Source: an uncultured Methanobrevibacter sp. (GTDB lineage: Archaea; Methanobacteriota; Methanobacteria; Methanobacteriales; Methanobacteriaceae). From it: a DNA stretch of 64,000 nt. The stretch lies in the NCBI RefSeq assembly GCF_947170395.1, contig NZ_CAMVTE010000002.1, positions 56,714-120,713 of the forward strand, given 5' to 3'. Under the pieces are notes generated by a model that was given only the letters and a program-made list of their open reading frames with translations, was not told where the DNA came from and searched no databases. Of the stretch, positions 8,435 through 17,500 are shown in pieces (within the stretch, counting starts at the first letter, position 1; every line of letters begins with the position of its first letter). Both the position numbers and the translations under genes were made by a program.

Positions 8435-9736
8435 ATGAATTATAAAATTACTTTATCATCCGAAGAAGTGCCTAAACAATGGTACAACATTAACGCTGAT
8501 TTGCCAGTTGAACTTCCTATGCCTAAAAACAGTGAAGGAAAAGATCAGATTGGTTCACTACAAAAAGCTTTCACAAAAGCAGGTCTTGAACAGGAATTTT
8601 CAACCGAAAGATATATCAAAATTCCAAAAGAAGTTCGCCAGTTATATATGCAGATGGGAAGACCTTCCCCATTGTTTAGAGCTACAAAACTTGAAGAATA
8701 TTTGAATACTCCCGCCAAAATTTACTATAAAAGGGAAGATACTTCGCCTACGGGTTCACATAAGTTAAACTCTGCTATTCCTCAGGCATATTTTGCCAAA
8801 AAAGAAGGTGTAGAAAGACTGACTACTGAAACCGGTGCTGGCCAGTGGGGTACTGCACTTTCTCTTGCATGTAATCTCCTTGATATGGACTGTACAGTTT
8901 ATATGGTTAAGGTCTCATTCAACCAAAAGCCTGACAGAAAAAATATTATGAACATTTACAACGGTAACGTTTACGCTTCTCCAAGTGAAAATACCAAAAT
9001 CGGCCGTCAGATTTTAGCTGAAAATCCTGACCACCCTGGTTCATTGGGAGTTGCTATTTCTGAAGCTATGGAAGAGGCTCTTGAAAATGATGAAGTCAAA
9101 TACTCACTTGGAAGTGTCTTGAACCATGTAATGCTCCATCAAACTGTAATCGGTCAGGAACTCAAAACCCAGCTTGAAATTGCTGAAGAAGAGCCTGACG
9201 TAATGATTGCCTGTGCAGGAGGAGGCAGTAATTTTGCAGGATCTTTATTCCCATTCATTAAAGACAAGATTGACGGAAATTCAGATACACAATTCATTGC
9301 AGTTGAACCTAGTGCATGTCCTACTTTAACACAAGGCAGCTATGAATATGACTTTGGAGATGTAAACGGATTTACTCCAATGCTTAAGATGTTTACATTA
9401 GGCCATGACTTTGTTGCTCCTAGTGTTCACGCAGGCGGATTGAGATATCACGGTATGTCACCTCAAGTTTCCCTTTTAACTAAAGAAGGCTATATTGAAC
9501 CTAGAACAGCTCATCAAAGAGATGTTTTCGAAGCCGGAATTACCTTTGCCCGTAATGAAGGTATATTGCCTGCTCCAGAAACCACTCATGCAATCAAAGT
9601 TGCAATTGATGAAGCTCTTAAATGTAAAGAGACTGGTGAGGAAAAAACCATCGTGTTTAATTTCTCAGGTCATGGTATGTTGGACCTTAAAGGTTATGCC
9701 AGCTATTTTGAAGGAACAATGCAAAACGCAAAATAA
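8435..9736 (+). CDS. trpB2: Tryptophan synthase beta-like protein TrpB2
   Basis: TrpB2 is the second-type tryptophan synthase beta chain, which joins indole (or phosphoserine-derived aminoacrylate) with serine using pyridoxal phosphate. The PLP lysine is K110 in TGSHKLN, the phosphate loop is AGGGSNFAG near residue 263, and GAGQWGTAL is the substrate loop. The N-terminal extension and 433-residue length identify TrpB2 rather than TrpB1. No Shine-Dalgarno sequence precedes the ATG, and the TATA box predicts a start within a few bases of it, so the mRNA is probably leaderless. TRP boxes upstream suggest TrpY control. Confidence 0.93.
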   Translation: MNYKITLSSEEVPKQWYNINADLPVELPMPKNSEGKDQIGSLQKAFTKAGLEQEFSTERYIKIPKEVRQLYMQMGRPSPLFRATKLEEYLNTPAKIYYKREDTSPTGSHKLNSAIPQAYFAKKEGVERLTTETGAGQWGTALSLACNLLDMDCTVYMVKVSFNQKPDRKNIMNIYNGNVYASPSENTKIGRQILAENPDHPGSLGVAISEAMEEALENDEVKYSLGSVLNHVMLHQTVIGQELKTQLEIAEEEPDVMIACAGGGSNFAGSLFPFIKDKIDGNSDTQFIAVEPSACPTLTQGSYEYDFGDVNGFTPMLKMFTLGHDFVAPSVHAGGLRYHGMSPQVSLLTKEGYIEPRTAHQRDVFEAGITFARNEGILPAPETTHAIKVAIDEALKCKETGEEKTIVFNFSGHGMLDLKGYASYFEGTMQNAK

Positions 9737-10151
9737 TCCTTCATTTATTTTTTTTATAATTTTTTAGTTATAAGTTATAAGTGATAACTTTTTTTTGTTA
9801 TAACTTATAACTTATTAATGTTAACAAATAAGTGTTAACTTAGATGTGAAAACAAATAATTTATAAGGAAGAAGTTATAAAATATAACTTATTTGTTAAA
9901 AGTTAGTTATGATAAGTTATTTCTTAAAACTTATTTTTTATAACTTTGCAGTTTTAACTTAAAACTTAATTCCTATCCCTTAGAAGTTAAAACTTAGAAG
10001 TTATTTCCTTTAAGTTTTCACATAAAAGTTTTAACTTAATCCTTTTAACTTATACTGAATAACTTATTCGTTATTCTTTAGAACTAGTAATTTTTAAGTT
10101 ATAATTCATAACTGATAACTTAAAACTTATCAGAAATAGGAGAATTCTTTA
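9737..10151. repeat. Iteron-like cluster of AAGTT/AACTT words upstream of parA
   Basis: This 415-base spacer holds about 24 copies of AAGTT or AACTT in both orientations, many extended to AAGTTATAA or TTATAACTT. Clear inverted pairs include AAGTTATA-aaa-TATAACTT (9872-9890), GTTATAACTTATAACTTAT (from 9798) and AGTTATAAGTTATAAG (from 9767). The cluster ends just before the parA start. It contains no ORF worth reporting. The arrangement resembles a centromere (parS-like) or autoregulatory operator cluster next to a segregation operon. A replication origin is less likely because no orc1/cdc6 gene is nearby. Confidence 0.7.
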
Positions 10152-10931
10152 ATGAGTGAAGTAATTGCGGTGATGAATCAAAAAGGGGGCTGTGGTAAGA
10201 CAACTACTGTTGTAAATACTGCAACATCTCTAGCGGTAATGGGAAAATCTGTTTTAGTTGTAGATATGGATCCTCAAGCTAATGCGACAACTAGTTTTGG
10301 GATTGATAAGACTAAAGTGGAAAATTCTATCTATGAAGCTATCATAGGGGATATAAGTGTTAAAAAAGCAACAATTCCTACGTTTATTAAAAATTTGTTT
10401 ATTATCCCAAGTAATATATCCCTCAGTGGTGCTGGTATGGAGCTTTCAAAACGTGAAAATTATCACATTATATTGAAAGAAACCCTTAAAGATGTTGTAC
10501 CATTATTTGACTATATATTCATAGATTTGCCTCCTTCATTAGGTGTTCTTACTGTCAATGCATTAGTAGCTTCAGATAGTGTTCTGATACCTATCCAAGC
10601 TGAGTATTATGCCTTGGAAGGAGTAGCTGATTTGATAAATACTATTAAATTAGTTGAAAAAAGACTCAGAAGCCCAACTCCAATCAAAGGAATTCTCCTA
10701 ACTCTATATGATAAGAGAACTAGACTCAGTAAGGATGTTCACAAGGAACTCAAGAATCATTTTGGAGAAAGTAACCTGCTGTTCAAGACAATCATTCCAA
10801 GAAACATCAGACTGGCTGAAGCGCCAAGTTTCGGTAAGCCTTGTTTGATTTATGATCCTGACAGTACAGGAACAAAAGCTTATTTGAAGTTAGCTAAAGA
10901 GATTCTCAAAAGAGACGAGGAGGGTCAATAA
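10152..10931 (+). CDS. parA: ParA/Soj-family segregation ATPase
   Basis: This 259-residue ParA-type ATPase has the deviant Walker A motif KGGCGKTT with signature Lys11 and Lys16. It also has a Walker A' Asp in VVDMDPQANAT and Walker B in YIFIDLPPSLG. It resembles bacterial chromosomal Soj/ParA proteins closely. Such ATPases dimerise on DNA with ATP and are stimulated by a partner that carries a short basic N-terminal motif. Here that partner is encoded immediately downstream with no gap (stop 10929-10931, next ATG 10932). Upstream repeats are probable operator or centromere sites. Confidence 0.93.
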   Translation: MSEVIAVMNQKGGCGKTTTVVNTATSLAVMGKSVLVVDMDPQANATTSFGIDKTKVENSIYEAIIGDISVKKATIPTFIKNLFIIPSNISLSGAGMELSKRENYHIILKETLKDVVPLFDYIFIDLPPSLGVLTVNALVASDSVLIPIQAEYYALEGVADLINTIKLVEKRLRSPTPIKGILLTLYDKRTRLSKDVHKELKNHFGESNLLFKTIIPRNIRLAEAPSFGKPCLIYDPDSTGTKAYLKLAKEILKRDEEGQ

Positions 10932-11486
10932 ATGGCTGGTAAAGGACTTGGAAGAGGTTTGGATTCACTGATTCCTGAATTTTATGATGAGGATTTTGAC
11001 AGCAATTCACCACAGTCTCTTGAAGACATGTTGAATGAACAGGTAGAATCTCCAGCTGAAGAAAAGGAATCTGGCGAAAAACAAAAGAACATATTTGAAG
11101 AAATCGAGGAAGAAAATGATAAGGAAGATGATTCAAATACCGCTGGAGTTTCAGATGGCCCGGATGAAGCACAAGAAGAAATCCAAGAAGATGAAATTGC
11201 TGAAGATGGCGACTCACCCGAAGAGGACAGCAGCGATATTTCTGGCGAAGAAAGCGTACAAACAGTACCGGAAATCCAGGTAGATCCATCCCATATAGAT
11301 GAGGTTACCCAGATTGTTGATAAAAATCCAAGGATTACACTTTGGTCTTCAAGATCTGCGGCTGTTTTAAGATATTTAAGAAAAACCGAGCCGGAATTCA
11401 GTATTTCAAAGGAAGCTTCCACTTTGATTGACGAAGCCGTTTCCAAAAAATACCCTGAAATATGGGAATTATTCAACCAATACTAA
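10932..11486 (+). CDS. ParA partner with ParB N-terminal motif but no ParB CTPase domain
   Basis: This 184-residue protein begins MAGKGLGRGLDSLIP, matching the N-terminal GLGRGLDAL box with which ParB/Spo0J contacts and activates ParA. The ParB CTP-binding and helix-turn-helix domains are absent. Residues 16-115 form a very acidic, low-complexity linker. A compact C-terminal region at about 116-184 (with LWSSRSAAVLRYLR and FSISKEASTLIDEAV) has basic and helical character and may bind DNA. The abutting ParA gene supports a segregation partner role. The fold of the C-terminal region is not recognised, and DNA binding is an inference. Confidence 0.8.
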   Translation: MAGKGLGRGLDSLIPEFYDEDFDSNSPQSLEDMLNEQVESPAEEKESGEKQKNIFEEIEEENDKEDDSNTAGVSDGPDEAQEEIQEDEIAEDGDSPEEDSSDISGEESVQTVPEIQVDPSHIDEVTQIVDKNPRITLWSSRSAAVLRYLRKTEPEFSISKEASTLIDEAVSKKYPEIWELFNQY

Positions 11487-11660
11487 TTTTTTACAATATT
11501 TTTTTCGTGTCAAAATAGATTATACTTTACACTTGAAACTGTTATTCGATATTTTTTAAAAATCTATTTGACATCAATATTTTCTATTGTTTTAATTGAT
11601 TTTACACTAAAAATATTAAAATCAAATTTTCTTTGATGGTTTAAATATTGTCTTTAACAT

Positions 11661-12773
11661 CTAGAAATCAAAGGTGGTTTGAAATTCACCGCTTATTTTG
11701 ATGTATGGTTCAGCCCTATCGACTACAACACCCAATTTTCTTAATTCTTCCTTATTTGTAAATGGTGTTTTTTTCCTAATAGATATTATCTGGCGGGCAG
11801 ATTTTACACCGATTCCAGGAACTCTAATCAGTTCTATCAGCGGGGCTCTGTTGATTTCTACAGGGAATATGTCCATGTTTTTTGCGGCAAGAATCTTTGG
11901 ATCTTGAGTCAGTGACAACTTGTCGTTTTCATCAAATATCAATTCTTTCACGCTATAATGGTAATCGTTAAGCAGACTGTCGGCATTATACAGTTTAGCT
12001 GTTCTGTCTGTTGAACATGCCTGTTTATTTGCATATTCGGTTTCTTCAATTGGGGTGAAAGCAGAAAAATATGTCCTTTTCAAATCAGATTTCTTGTATA
12101 TTTTTTCCATTCTCTGGAGAATTTCCTTGTCACTTTCATTGTTTGCACCGACAATTAGCTGTGTGGTATGGGTGGAATTTGGATATGTTGTACTTTTGTG
12201 CTGCAGGCTGTTGATCCAGGAAAGCCTTTTCAATATGTCCTTGTTGTAGTCCTTTGTTGATGACAGCTCGGCCAGACCTGACGGGGTTGCAGCTTCAATA
12301 TTAATGCTGACCCTATTTGCTAAAGCCATTGCCCTTTTGATGGAGTCCTTGCTTGCTCCAGGCACGACTTTTAAATGTATATAATCATCGTAGCCGTACT
12401 TTTTCCTTAAAAGCTGGACTGTTTCAATCTGTTTTTCCATTGTTTCATCAACATCCCCAGCTATTCCTGAGCTTAAAAACAGTCCGTTGACAAGACCTCT
12501 ATTGTAATAGCCAAGAAATGCCCTTGCAAGCTCTTCAGGTGACAGTTCAAGTCTGGTAAAGTTTCTTTTTGACTGGTTTATGCAGTACTTGCAGTCATTT
12601 TTGCATTTGTTTGTCAAAAGTGTTTTGAAAAGAGGAATCTTACATCCGTTATGACCTATAGCCTCATATATTCCAGGCAGATTGATTTGAGAGCTTTTAT
12701 TGTGGCTTACATAGTCACAAAGGTCATACTGTGCGGAATCAGTTAGGATTTTCATCTTCTCTAATGTACTCAT
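11661..12773 (-). CDS. Radical SAM protein, putative DNA modification/repair type
   Basis: This 370-residue radical SAM enzyme carries the iron-sulfur cluster motif CKNDCKYC near residues 57-64, with SPL-like spacing. A C-terminal helix-hairpin-helix LIRVPGIGVKSARQI, near 316, suggests nucleic acid binding. This matches the family called putative DNA modification/repair radical SAM protein, which elsewhere often neighbours a uracil-DNA-glycosylase-like gene. No such partner is seen here. The reaction is unknown. It stands alone, and its promoter lies in the AT-rich spacer after 12773. Confidence 0.85.
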   Translation of the reverse strand: MSTLEKMKILTDSAQYDLCDYVSHNKSSQINLPGIYEAIGHNGCKIPLFKTLLTNKCKNDCKYCINQSKRNFTRLELSPEELARAFLGYYNRGLVNGLFLSSGIAGDVDETMEKQIETVQLLRKKYGYDDYIHLKVVPGASKDSIKRAMALANRVSINIEAATPSGLAELSSTKDYNKDILKRLSWINSLQHKSTTYPNSTHTTQLIVGANNESDKEILQRMEKIYKKSDLKRTYFSAFTPIEETEYANKQACSTDRTAKLYNADSLLNDYHYSVKELIFDENDKLSLTQDPKILAAKNMDIFPVEINRAPLIELIRVPGIGVKSARQIISIRKKTPFTNKEELRKLGVVVDRAEPYIKISGEFQTTFDF

Positions 12774-13165
12774 AAATATATATTATTATATTATATTAAA
12801 TAAAAATTAGTTTTACAATATATTTTCCATGCAGATATTTGACAATTTACGATAAATTGATAATATTCTATTTTTTTTAATACTTTTTTTAATTTGTTGA
12901 ATATGTTTCAAACAAATATGGTAATTTATACAAATCTTCAAATATTTCAAAAATATTGAATAGACTGATAATAAATATCAAATAGATATCTAACTGTATA
13001 TTTTTATTAAAAAATTTAGTTAAACTGTAAACTTTATATACTATTAAAATTCTTATATAACAGTAGTTATTATTGATGACATTATCAAAAATAACGCTGA
13101 GGAAAAATATTGTTGTACAATATTAATATAATAAATAAAATTGAATTGAATGAAAGGTGTCGATG
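12774..13165. other. AT-rich spacer with a structured leader for the downstream secreted protein
   Basis: No ORF was found. CTTTATATA at 13032-13040 is a good TATA box for the gene at 13166 and gives a leader of about 105 bases. That leader holds two hairpins. The first is a 12-pair stem with one A-A mismatch at 13066-13095 (GTTATTATTGAT / ATCAAAAATAAC). The second is a perfect 8-pair stem with a 3-base loop at 13106-13124 (AATATTGT / ACAATATT). Further upstream are short AT-only inverted repeats that may mean nothing. Confidence 0.5.
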
Positions 13166-14002
13166 ATGAACTTAAACTCTAAAATATTAAAATTATCACT
13201 TATAATAATGCTAATTTTAGTATTGATCCCAGCAGCTAGTGCTATGGATTCAGAAGGGTCTTTTTACCAGGAGTATGAAGTCCCGGAGGATGAGGGAATT
13301 GTCGAAGAGTATGGCAGCTATGATGTTGTGGATACTCAGGTTGACGTATCTTCCGACTACTGTTATGAAGAGGATGACCTGATTGACGATTCGGATATTA
13401 GTCAGCAGGCAGGCTCAGACAGTGAAGATGCAGTCGAAATTGCAGAATTGAACTTGGATTCTGTTCAGGAAACTCATGATATTATTGATCAAAATATCGA
13501 TGAAGTTGACTTTGGAGTGACTTCCCAGGATATTGATAATATAATAAATAATGTCGATGAGACTAGTAGTGATGAATTGACATATGAAACAATTAGTGTT
13601 AATTATCAAGGTTCAATTTTTATTTCAAAATATGATACAACTTTTAATTATAATTTAATTAATCAGATATTATATACTGGAATGACGACGACATTCAAGT
13701 CAACGAGCTTGAATCGCAGTGCACTTAAGGTACTGGAATTGAAAAATAATCTTTTAACGAAACAGGATATGCAGACGTTTTTAGATGATAATGAAATTGA
13801 TGAAGCAGATGACTTTATAGTTTGTATATCCAATACCAGCACTGATTTTGCATACAGTATCGACAATTCCATTGTTGGTGATGAATGCAGGATCTTTTTC
13901 ATTGGTAACTCTTGTTTTTTAAAATTTTATCCTTGTTTTGATGCTATTTTTTGTTGTAAACCTTTAACTGTTGAAACTTTTTTGCGTGGTGATTTTTCGT
14001 GA
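13166..14002 (+). CDS. Secreted acidic protein of unknown function, probably truncated
   Basis: A signal peptide (Lys-rich start, then LSLIIMLILVLIPAASA) is followed by a mature region very rich in Asp and Glu, about residues 25-130. A less acidic part ends abruptly in a Cys- and Phe-rich tail (SCFLKFYPCFDAIFCC) that looks like out-of-frame translation. The AGGTG ribosome site at 13155-13159 favours ATG at 13166 or 13163. It has no DUF11 or beta-helix domain and no C-terminal anchor. It may be the remnant of a longer surface protein whose 3' part is lost. It lies just upstream of the giant adhesin. Confidence 0.55.
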   Translation: MNLNSKILKLSLIIMLILVLIPAASAMDSEGSFYQEYEVPEDEGIVEEYGSYDVVDTQVDVSSDYCYEEDDLIDDSDISQQAGSDSEDAVEIAELNLDSVQETHDIIDQNIDEVDFGVTSQDIDNIINNVDETSSDELTYETISVNYQGSIFISKYDTTFNYNLINQILYTGMTTTFKSTSLNRSALKVLELKNNLLTKQDMQTFLDDNEIDEADDFIVCISNTSTDFAYSIDNSIVGDECRIFFIGNSCFLKFYPCFDAIFCCKPLTVETFLRGDFS

Positions 14003-14529
14003 ATCGCTTCGGCTTTTTGTGTAATTTTGTGGTTGAATGTGTAGATACTCTATCTTTGATGATGGATGTACCTCAATCAGGGGTCAATCTGATAATAATT
14101 AAATAACTATAACCAATTCAATTGTTTTAAATCATGGGATGATTTCAAGTGGTTGATTATAGGAGTTCGGTTGTTGCCGGATCAGTTATTTCAAATCGGT
14201 AAAATGGTTTTTATATGGCTGGTTTATTAAAGTTATTTCAATTCAAATATAATATATTAGGAAATATATTATATGCAAGTATATTTTATACTAGTTCTAT
14301 TTGACTAGGGCTAGTCAGGGGTAGATTTTCTAAATTTATTTTTTAGAATTTTCCCAAATTTTTCTATTTTTTGCTATTTTTCCGAAACATTTATATATGG
14401 AGTAATTATATATTATAAAGTAGTGTAGAAGTACACTTCTTTCATAAATTCTATTTTTATATTATTTGTATACGTGTTTTTTCTCGTGAAAATGAGAGTT
14501 TCAAGCCGAAACTCATATGAGGTAAAAAC
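14003..14529. other. Spacer with inverted repeats and the structured 5' leader of the giant adhesin
   Basis: No ORF was found. Features seen: an AAATCAT-ggg-ATGATTT inverted repeat near 14131, and a 14-base inverted repeat GACTAGGGCTAGTC at 14303-14316. A TATA box TTTATATATG lies at 14390-14399. A hairpin AGTGTA-GAAG-TACACT (14422-14437) sits near the predicted 5' end, and a second hairpin GAGTTTC-aagcc-GAAACTC (14496-14514) ends just before the GAGGT ribosome site. The leader is about 110 bases, long for an archaeal mRNA, and could control surface-protein expression. Confidence 0.55.
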
Positions 14530-17500
14530 ATGAAAATTAATGCGAAACTTTTAGTCGTTGCTTTTATTCTGGCGATCTTTTCAATAGGTGCTGTTGCAGC
14601 TAATGAAAACGTTACTCTAGAATCAAGCGAATTAACTCAAGTTCCACATGAACAGGTTGTTTCAGTTTCTGAGCCAACAGTTCCGGAAGTTGAAACGACA
14701 AATTATGAGACGTCTGCTAATGATATTAATAATGAAATATCAATAAGTTCAGACAAAAATGTAACTGATTCTAATTCAAAAGAATCTTTAAAGAGTAAAA
14801 AGGGAGAATCATTGTTGGGAGCATCTAATGATGAAGAAGTATTAAGTGCTATCCGCTATTTGTCTGGTGATACTTTCGATGATCTTCAAAATGCAATAAA
14901 TAATACACAGGCTGGAGATATAATTGATTTACAGGGCAAAACTATATCCGGATACAGATCATTGAGTTGTAATAAAAATATTATTATAGCTAATGGTAAT
15001 TTGGATGGAAATGATTATTTGGCCGCATATACTTTCCAAAATTGTAAGTTGGAAAATTTAACATTATCAAACTTCCATATGAGCTGGGGTGCATCAATTA
15101 ATTATTGTACATTAAATAATGTTGCTTTCAATAATTTTTTAACAGACAAAGGTTGTACCTTTGCAATTAGATACTGTAATTTGGAAAGTGTTAACTTTAC
15201 TAATTGTCATTCATTAATGCCTGCTGATCCACAAGGAGAAGACTTTGAAACAGGTGTAATGATTGTTACTTATGGTTCTAATTATAATAACTGTTATTTT
15301 ACTAATTGTTCAACAAATAGACATTCCGGTGCAATTTGTGTAGCTGGAAGTCCGGGCAACACTGCAAATATTACAAATTGTGTATTTTATAATTGTTCAT
15401 CCGGTGTAGGTGGAGCAATTTATTTACATGGTACAGGACTTACAGAAAATCGTCACAGTAATATTATTAACTGTTCATTTATAGATTGTAAAGCTACAGA
15501 ATATGGTGGTGCAATTGGTTCTAGTCAGGATTATTTAAATATTGAAAATTGTGATTTTTATAATAATAGTGCTAAAAAAGGAGGCGCTATTATGGTTGGA
15601 GGTATCACACATGGTTTAGATGGAGATAATTCCGAAGGTCACAATAATTTATTAAATAATTGTTCTTTCTTCAATAACATTGCTACTGAAGAAGGTGGTG
15701 CAGTTCACATTACCGGTGACAATAATGAAGCTATAAATTGTGTTTTTGATGATAACTTTGCTCATAGTGGTAATGGTTCAGCTATTTATGTTCATGGTAT
15801 GAATGCTTCTGTTTATGATTCAAATTTCACCAATCACGACTGTGCAAGAGGAACTGTTTATATATATGGTGAAAATTCAACCATTCAGGGTTCCCTTTTC
15901 GAAAACAACACTGCTTCCAAAGGCGGTGCTGGTGTTTATATTTTTGGAAACAATACATTTTTGGATAATAATGTCTTTAACGGAAATAATGCTACAATTC
16001 ACGGTGGTGCAATTCACACCTACGGTAACAATGCAATAATTTCAAATTCAGTGTTTACAAATAACAATGCACTTCCTAATGTCACTGACAAATCTCAGGG
16101 GTTAGGTGGAGCTATATATATCCATGGAGATCATAATTTAATTTACAACTCCAATTTCACAGGAAACACAGCCCGTAACGGATCTGCAATCTATAATAAT
16201 GGGGATAATTTAACTATTGAAAAAGGTAATTTCCTAAACAACCAGGCATGGAGTTATGTTATCATTACAATTACAGAGCCTCCTTCACCTATGTATTACA
16301 ATGAAACTCAAGAGGTAAAAGTCAATTTAACAATGATTGGTGGAGACAATATTATCAACGCTATTCACAATGCTGAAGATCCAAACCAGATTTATCTCTA
16401 CAATGTAACTTATTATCATTCCACAACCAACACTACACGTACCACCTCTAAAGATGAAATTCACCCTAGAGACGGTGTTGAAAATAGTGAAGGTGGAAAA
16501 TATTTATACCAGGATGACCGTGAGGATTTACAGGTTATTAATGTTGTTGTAACTCGTGATAGTGATAATAAAGTAATTCTTAATACTACTGGAGATGATT
16601 TAAGAACTGGTCTTTATGGTAATGTTACTGTAACATTGGACCCTATATTGTTCGCTGGAAATTATACAATTTTTGCAGAACACCCTGATGATGAAAACTA
16701 TACTGCTATTTCAAATACAACTCACTTTGAAATTCTTCCTCATGTTGATGTAAGTGTTACAAAAACCAGTAATAAGGAGGTTTATATTGTCGGTGAAGAG
16801 GCAATATTCACAATAGTTGTTAGAAATGTGGGAAGTGATGCAACCAATGTAACTGTAAGGGATATTCTTCCTGATTCTTTAAAATTTGTTTCAGCGGTAG
16901 CTACTCAGGGAACTTATGATCCTTCAACAAATATCTGGTCAGTTGGAGACATGACAAACGGATCATCTAAAACTTTAACTTTAACAGTTACAACCACAGA
17001 AATAGGCAGATTTGACAATGTTGTTAATGTAACCAGCAATGAAAAAGATTGGAATTTATCAAATAACGTTGCAAACAAAACCATTAAGGTAGATATATAC
17101 TACACCAAGGAAGCTAATGTAACCAACACTTCAGCTGGTGAATATTTCGAATATTATTTAAGAGTCTACAATGTCGGTGATTCCACATATAACCAGACTT
17201 TAAGAGTTCGTGATGTTTTACCTGAAGGTGTTCAATATACTGGCATCTATGATTTGCAGGATGCTGACTTAATCAAATATATTAATTATGGATTTGAACA
17301 GATTTGGGAGATTACCAACATTTCATCAGGTACCCGTGCTAAAATTACCATTAAGGTTAAAGCACTTAAAGACGGTGTATGGAACAATACCATGTATGTA
17401 TGGAATTTACCTCCAGTAAATGCAACCGTTAATGTATCTTCCAGTGCCGATTTACGTGTTGTTAAAGAGGTTTCAGTTAAAAATACCAAAAAAGGAGATC

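Noticed and set aside
9737..10151. Repeat cluster as a chromosomal replication origin
   Set aside because: No orc1/cdc6 gene or origin-recognition-box-like motif is nearby, and the words are AT-only. A parA-linked operator or centromere fits better.
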